A DNA stretch of 8,860 bases, taken from Oscillospiraceae bacterium (lineage in GTDB: Bacteria > Bacillota > Clostridia > Saccharofermentanales > Saccharofermentanaceae). Shown piece after piece: positions 5,761 to 8,860 of the stretch; positions within the stretch are counted from its first letter, which is position 1, and the number at the start of each line of letters is the position of its first letter. The notes under the pieces are model-generated. The model searched no databases, was not told the DNA's origin, and saw only the letters and a program-made list of their open reading frames with translations. The translations under genes were made by a program, and so were the position numbers. The stretch covers positions 1 to 8,860 of the forward strand of contig CADCQX010000117.1 of NCBI GenBank assembly GCA_902803695.1, read 5' to 3'.

Positions 5761-6371
5761 TTGATCGACCTCATAACTCTGTAGCCTGCCTTGATGTCGC
5801 AAGTCTCACAGTTTCCGAATAATTCTATAAGTTTTTTCTCGGTGGACGGTGCACCCTGCTTACGCTGAAGGACAACATAGATGGAACCGCCCTCGTTAAG
5901 ATGTTCATAGGACTGCTCGTAGAATGCGAATACCGTATCCTTACCTGCCCTTACCGGAGGATTCGTAAGGATAAGATCGAACTTCTCGTCTTCTCCGATG
6001 GCACTTAAACAGTCGCTCTCGAGGCATGCCTTAAGAGGAACGCCGTTGTTCTTGCCGTTCTCACTCGCAAGACCGACTGCTCTCTTGTTCTTATCAACAC
6101 AGGTTACTTCCGCGCCCTTGAAAACTTTCTTCATAACGATTCCGACAACGCCATATCCGCAACCGAGATCCAGGATCGACCAGACCTTCGCGTCTCTTTC
6201 CTTCAGATCCCTTATCGCAGATGTGATCATAAGATCCGTTCCGAAATCCACCTGACTTTTGCTGAACACGTCAGTATCCGTTACGAATTCAAAATTGATC
6301 CCGTATTGTCTGTATGTGATGATCCTTCTGTTCGACTCAGTCGTAGGATCGCTGTCATAATAAAAACCCAT
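5757..6371 (-). CDS. YbxB/RsmC-like SAM-dependent methyltransferase
   Basis: The 204-residue protein is a class I methyltransferase of the MTS small domain type. The SAM loop is ILDLGCGYG (66-74), the acidic ribose-binding residue is D93 in CVDKNKRA, and the catalytic motif is TNPPVRAGK (136-144), where NPP is typical of enzymes acting on exocyclic amino groups of bases. The N-terminal SDPTTESN and VFSKSQVDFGT, and QRKQGAPST near the end, closely follow B. subtilis YbxB, suggesting an rRNA guanine-N2 methyltransferase, although the exact target is unproven. GAGGAAG at 6376-6382 supports the start. In Bacillus the homologue lies beside rplL-rpoB. Here it is the first of at least four same-strand genes and is coupled by ATGA to the next. 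Confidence 0.88.
   Translation of the reverse strand: MGFYYDSDPTTESNRRIITYRQYGINFEFVTDTDVFSKSQVDFGTDLMITSAIRDLKERDAKVWSILDLGCGYGVVGIVMKKVFKGAEVTCVDKNKRAVGLASENGKNNGVPLKACLESDCLSAIGEDEKFDLILTNPPVRAGKDTVFAFYEQSYEHLNEGGSIYVVLQRKQGAPSTEKKLIELFGNCETCDIKAGYRVMRSIK
5769..5773 (-). promoter_or_regulatory. Ribosome binding site that decides the start of the CmpB-like gene
   Basis: On the minus strand GAGGT precedes ATG 5758-5760 by eight bases. The ATG in turn overlaps the TGA of the methyltransferase gene as ATGA. This favours the 307-residue over the 321-residue product. Confidence 0.65.
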
Positions 6372-6401
6372 AAAACTTCCTCATTTTCAGTTCTAGTCAC
6401 T

Positions 6402-6410
6402 ATTCTAGCA
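6402..6410 (-). promoter_or_regulatory. Possible extended -10 promoter for the methyltransferase operon
   Basis: On the minus strand the sequence TGC-TAGAAT forms an extended -10 element about 20 bases upstream of the GAGGAAG site. No good -35 is present at 16-18 bases. A TTGACG lies 24 bases upstream, which is too far for standard spacing. Support is therefore moderate. Confidence 0.4.
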
Positions 6411-6415
6411 CATCT

Positions 6416-6433
6416 CGAAAAAGTTGTTTTTCG
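6416..6433. repeat. Perfect 7-bp inverted repeat in the divergent promoter region
   Basis: CGAAAAA and TTTTTCG are separated by GTTG, giving a symmetric 18-bp site between the two divergent start codons, just upstream of the likely -10 of the methyltransferase operon. It could be a protein-binding site. The low GC of the stem argues against an efficient terminator. Confidence 0.5.
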
Positions 6434-6457
6434 TCAAAATAACCATTTGTAATGCAA

Positions 6458-6486
6458 TTGCGCATTATACCAATAGATAATATATT
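6458..6486 (+). promoter_or_regulatory. Predicted promoter of the EamA transporter with overlapping operator candidate
   Basis: TTGCGC (6458-6463) and TATATT (6481-6486) are spaced by 17 bases, leaving a leader of about 25-30 bases. The -35 is part of TTGCGCATT (6458-6466) and of an imperfect inverted repeat with arms AATGC (6451-6455) and GCATT (6462-6466). The same nonamer lies at the predicted -35 of the TetR-type gene. A bound repressor here would block RNA polymerase. Confidence 0.5.
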
Positions 6487-6517
6487 TTAAACGTAACAAA
6501 CATAACGGGTACGGTGT

Positions 6518-7411
6518 ATGTCAGAAAAAAAGAAATTAAATCCCAAGACGATGGGAATTATATTTATAATCATCTCAGCCTTCTCTTTTGCATGTATGGC
6601 TCTGTTCGTAAACATGTCGGGAGAGATGCCCGTTTTCCAGAAAGCATTTTTCCGTAACTGCGTGGCAATAATACTGTCGCTCGGTCTGCTCATAAGATCC
6701 AAGGATAAGTTCAAGGTAAAAAAAGGAAGTCTTAAGTATCTTCTTCTCCGTGCTTCTTTCGGAACGCTCGGAATACTTTTCAACTTCTATGCAATAAGCC
6801 ACATCAATCTGGCTGATGCTCAGATCCTTAACAAGCTGTCACCTTTCTTCGCGATCTTAGCTTCCATATTCATCCTCAAGGAAGTCGCGAACCGCCGTCA
6901 GTGGCTCTGTATCATCGTCGCATTTATCGGTGCGCTTTTCGTTGTTAAGCCGACAGGCTTAAGTAATCCCGAGCATCTTTTCCCTGCCCTGATCGGTCTT
7001 GCCGGAGGACTTGTTGCAGGTATCGCTTATACCTTTATGCGAAAACTCAGTCTCCACGGAGAAAGAAGCGAAGTCATCGTTGCTTTCTTCTCGATATTCA
7101 GTTGTGTCGTGCTGATACCATTCGTTATCGCTACATACGAACCGATCACATTAAAGCAGTTGATCTGCCTTCTTCTCGCAGGTACATGTGCATGTTCAGG
7201 TCAGATCTTCATTACATCCGCATATGCAAGATGTCCTGCAAAGGAGATCTCGATCTACGATTATTCATCGGTTATCTTTGCAGCGATCCTGGGATTTATT
7301 TTCCTCGGTCAGAAGCCTGACATCTTCAGTTTCTTAGGATATCTCATTATCATCAGCGCTTCCGTATATTCATATATACATAACGTAAAGAAGCAACCTG
7401 CTGCCAATTAA
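6518..7411 (+). CDS. EamA/DMT-family transporter
   Basis: This is an integral membrane protein of the drug/metabolite transporter superfamily, which exports or takes up small metabolites. The substrate cannot be told from sequence. The 297 residues hold about ten transmembrane helices in two EamA repeats (about 10-143 and 155-288), joined by a loop with NPEHLF. The N-terminus MSEKKKLNPK and the C-terminus HNVKKQ are basic and likely cytosolic. FRNCVAIIL and NFYAISHINLADAQIL followed by LSPFF are typical of the first repeat. The length matches the family (about 300). The ribosome site upstream is weak (only CGGG near 6506). The gene ends one base from the convergent TetR-type gene, which probably controls it. 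Confidence 0.9.
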   Translation: MSEKKKLNPKTMGIIFIIISAFSFACMALFVNMSGEMPVFQKAFFRNCVAIILSLGLLIRSKDKFKVKKGSLKYLLLRASFGTLGILFNFYAISHINLADAQILNKLSPFFAILASIFILKEVANRRQWLCIIVAFIGALFVVKPTGLSNPEHLFPALIGLAGGLVAGIAYTFMRKLSLHGERSEVIVAFFSIFSCVVLIPFVIATYEPITLKQLICLLLAGTCACSGQIFITSAYARCPAKEISIYDYSSVIFAAILGFIFLGQKPDIFSFLGYLIIISASVYSYIHNVKKQPAAN

Positions 7412-7425
7412 TTTATCTGGTAGCA
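7399..7425. terminator. Stem-loop spanning the two convergent stop codons
   Basis: TGCTGCCA (7399-7406) and TGGTAGCA (7418-7425) can form an 8-bp stem with one G-U pair and an 11-base loop holding both stop codons. On the other strand the wobble becomes an A-C mismatch. No U-tract follows on either side, so this is only a weak candidate for a shared terminator or mRNA 3'-end structure. Confidence 0.3.
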
Positions 7426-7955
7426 ACTTCGATGATGCCGTCGAAGATCATGCTCAAGTTATCGACTCTCTCTTCTATGTCATCCTTCATATCATTCCAC
7501 ATAAACTCAAGGAAGAATCCTATGAAAGCATAAGAGAAGAATCTGGCTATCTCTTTTTTCTTCTTGTCGGTGATCTCTTTACCCGTTGTCTTTGTCTTCA
7601 CATAACTTAAGAAGACTACATCAGTTATTCCAAAGATATAGTGCTCCAGTTGTTCACGCGAAAGTGAATCAATGATGTGGTGGATGAGCTTCGGATTATC
7701 GCGGCACATATAAAAGAAAACCCTTACCTTATTTTGCCAATCCGTATATTCATCAACATCACTTCTGATCATTCGAAGTCTCATGCCGAACCATTCATTC
7801 AGAAGTGAGTATTTATCCTGATAATGATAATAAAATGTATTGGGGCTGATACTGCTTCGCTTTACCAATGAAGATACCGTTATCTTGTCGAAAGGCATCT
7901 CGGTCAACATTTCCTCAAAAGCTGTCATTATCGCGCCCTTGGTAAGCAAAGCCAT
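7413..7955 (-). CDS. TetR/AcrR-family transcriptional regulator
   Basis: This is a DNA-binding regulator, usually a repressor released by a small ligand. The 180-residue protein has a TetR helix-turn-helix at about 5-52: TKGAIMTAFEEML as helix 1, FDKITVSSLVKRSSI as the middle of the domain, and the recognition helix region SPNTFYYHYQDKYSLL, which is the family hallmark. The remaining 130 residues are helical and variable, with a hydrophobic stretch ARFFSYAFIGFFLEF that could line the ligand pocket. GGAGGAA at 7961-7967 supports the start. It is convergent with the EamA transporter and divergent from fabF. The nonamer TTGCGCATT in its own and the transporter's promoter suggests autoregulation and control of the transporter. 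Confidence 0.9.
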   Translation of the reverse strand: MALLTKGAIMTAFEEMLTEMPFDKITVSSLVKRSSISPNTFYYHYQDKYSLLNEWFGMRLRMIRSDVDEYTDWQNKVRVFFYMCRDNPKLIHHIIDSLSREQLEHYIFGITDVVFLSYVKTKTTGKEITDKKKKEIARFFSYAFIGFFLEFMWNDMKDDIEERVDNLSMIFDGIIEVATR

Positions 7956-7990
7956 AAATCTTCCTCCGTGTCCTCATTAGCAACTATAAT

Positions 7991-8019
7991 ATCATACTTT
8001 TTCTGTTCGAATTTGCGCA
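7991..8019 (-). promoter_or_regulatory. Predicted promoter of the TetR-type gene
   Basis: On the minus strand TGCGCA (8014-8019) and TATGAT (7991-7996) are spaced by 17 bases, about 24 bases upstream of the GGAGGAA site. The -35 is poor by consensus, but its position coincides with the TTGCGCATT nonamer (8013-8021), the same arrangement seen at the EamA promoter. Confidence 0.45.
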
Positions 8020-8021
8020 TT
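8013..8021. promoter_or_regulatory. Candidate TetR operator (second copy of TTGCGCATT)
   Basis: The nonamer is centred on the palindrome TGCGCA with A/T-rich flanks and is identical to 6458-6466. It lies in the TetR-fabF divergent region, with CGCG and TTCGAA on either side. Binding here could affect the TetR gene and possibly fabF. The operator role is inferred from its repetition and position only. Confidence 0.45.
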
Positions 8022-8161
8022 TTCGCGTTTTTATCCTAATTCGCACAAATATATGAATCCCATCAAATTCAAACAAACATAAATATTTGCCCGTTCAAGC
8101 CTCAGATAAATAAACATAAACTTTCTAATTGAAGAATATATCTCATGAACGGAGGATCATA

Positions 8162-8860
8162 ATGGAAACCGGAAGAGTGGTTATTACCGGAATGGGAGCT
8201 GTAACTCCTCTCGGAAACAATGTTGATTCATTTTGGAATGCACTGAAAAACGGAGAAAATGGAATTGGTCCCATTACTAAAGTTGATGTGTCTGAATCAA
8301 AGATAAAACTTGCAGGCGAAGTCAAAGGCTTCGATCCTCGTGATTATATGGATTTTAAATCCTCCAAGAGAATGGGATTGTTCTCCCAGTATGCCGTAGC
8401 CGCAACAAGAGAGGCGCTTAATCAAGCCGGTATCGACATGGAAAAAGAAGATCCGTATCGTATCGGAGTTATAGTCGGCTGCGGCATTGGGTCGATGCAG
8501 GATCACGAGAAAGAAATAATAAAGGTTCTCTCAGGTAAAAAGATAAATCCTTTATATATCCCTATCGCGATAACAAATATGGCTTCTGCCAACATATCTA
8601 TCCAGTTCGGATTAAAAGGAAAGACCATGGATATCAGCACCGCCTGTGCAACGGGTACGCACTGCATCGGCGAAGCTTATAACTCCATCAGGCTCAATGA
8701 GGCAGATGTAATGGTAGCAGGCGGAACGGAAGCTGCTATCACTGCCACAGGCATTAACAGTTTTGCAGCACTTACTGCTCTCTCGTCCAACAGCGACCCC
8801 CAAAAAGCTTCACGACCGTTCGATAAAGACAGAGACGGCTTCGTTATGGGCGAGGGCGCA
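8162..8860 (+). CDS. fabF: FabF, 3-oxoacyl-ACP synthase II (N-terminal 233 residues, cut by window edge)
   Basis: FabF condenses malonyl-ACP with acyl-ACP in the elongation step of type II fatty-acid synthesis in the cytosol. The visible part begins VVITGMGAVTPLG and contains RMGLFSQYAV (70-79), the segment GVIVGCGIGSM (102-112), the nucleophile Cys162 in STACATGTH, GGTEA, and ends in SRPFDKDRDGFVMGEGA. The catalytic histidines lie beyond the edge. The complete family length is about 410 residues. GGAGG at 8151-8155, six bases before the ATG, fixes the start. It is transcribed away from the TetR-type gene. No fab cluster partner is visible upstream, and no convincing FapR or FabT site is seen. 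A close KAS relative cannot be excluded until the rest of the gene is read. Confidence 0.9.
   Translation, partial: METGRVVITGMGAVTPLGNNVDSFWNALKNGENGIGPITKVDVSESKIKLAGEVKGFDPRDYMDFKSSKRMGLFSQYAVAATREALNQAGIDMEKEDPYRIGVIVGCGIGSMQDHEKEIIKVLSGKKINPLYIPIAITNMASANISIQFGLKGKTMDISTACATGTHCIGEAYNSIRLNEADVMVAGGTEAAITATGINSFAALTALSSNSDPQKASRPFDKDRDGFVMGEGA

Noticed and set aside
5761..5802. Upstream ATG at 5802 for the CmpB-like gene
   Set aside because: It would add 14 polar residues encoded inside the methyltransferase gene. ATG 5758-5760 has GAGGT and an ATGA overlap.
8041..8161. FapR or FabT operator or clear promoter before fabF
   Set aside because: Only weak matches (for example TTGCCC with an 18-base spacer to TAAACA) were found, and no recognisable FapR or FabT palindrome.
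8145..8162. Tiny frame ATG AAC GGA GGA TCA TAA just before fabF
   Set aside because: Five codons that contain the fabF ribosome site. Its stop overlaps the fabF ATG, but nothing indicates it is more than chance.

Overview
The window looks like chromosomal DNA of a low-to-mid GC Gram-positive anaerobe of the class Clostridia. This is inferred from strong GGAGG-type ribosome sites, a short Mrp/NBP35-type ATPase with an N-terminal cysteine cluster, a YbxB-type methyltransferase, a CmpB-like membrane protein, and non-mevalonate isoprenoid genes. The genus cannot be fixed from the sequence alone. No mobile element, CRISPR array, tRNA or rRNA was seen.

Layout. Positions 1-77 hold the last codons of a plus-strand gene, possibly radA. 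It overlaps by four bases (GTGA) an unusual ispD (74-1885) in which about 340 residues of low-complexity, repeat-containing sequence are inserted into an otherwise intact cytidylyltransferase. Running toward it on the minus strand, from 6371 down to 1854, are seven closely packed genes: a YbxB/RsmC-like methyltransferase, a CmpB-like membrane protein, a YfcE-type phosphodiesterase, a small four-helix membrane protein, mrp, a thioredoxin-fold lipoprotein without a CXXC motif, and a divergent ispF-like gene. The first three are joined by ATGA overlaps, and mrp and the lipoprotein gene by TGATG. A good sigma-A-type promoter in front of mrp probably makes mrp-lipoprotein-ispF a separate or additional transcript. 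The last gene overlaps the 3' end of ispD by 32 bp, tail to tail.

Positions 6372-6517 form a divergent promoter region between the methyltransferase and a plus-strand EamA/DMT transporter (6518-7411). A minus-strand TetR-type regulator (7413-7955) is convergent with the transporter, with one base between the stop codons. A 206-bp divergent region (7956-8161) then leads into fabF, which runs off the right edge. The nonamer TTGCGCATT overlaps the predicted -35 element of both the transporter and the regulator, which suggests one TetR regulon.

How the genes fit together. IspD and IspF belong to the MEP pathway and FabF to fatty-acid elongation. Mrp is a presumed Fe-S carrier, and the late MEP enzymes IspG and IspH are Fe-S proteins, so the mrp-ispF pairing may be meaningful, but that is inference. 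The best candidate for something undescribed is the giant in-frame disordered insertion in IspD. Next are the altered active-site loop of the IspF-like protein and the shared operator candidate.
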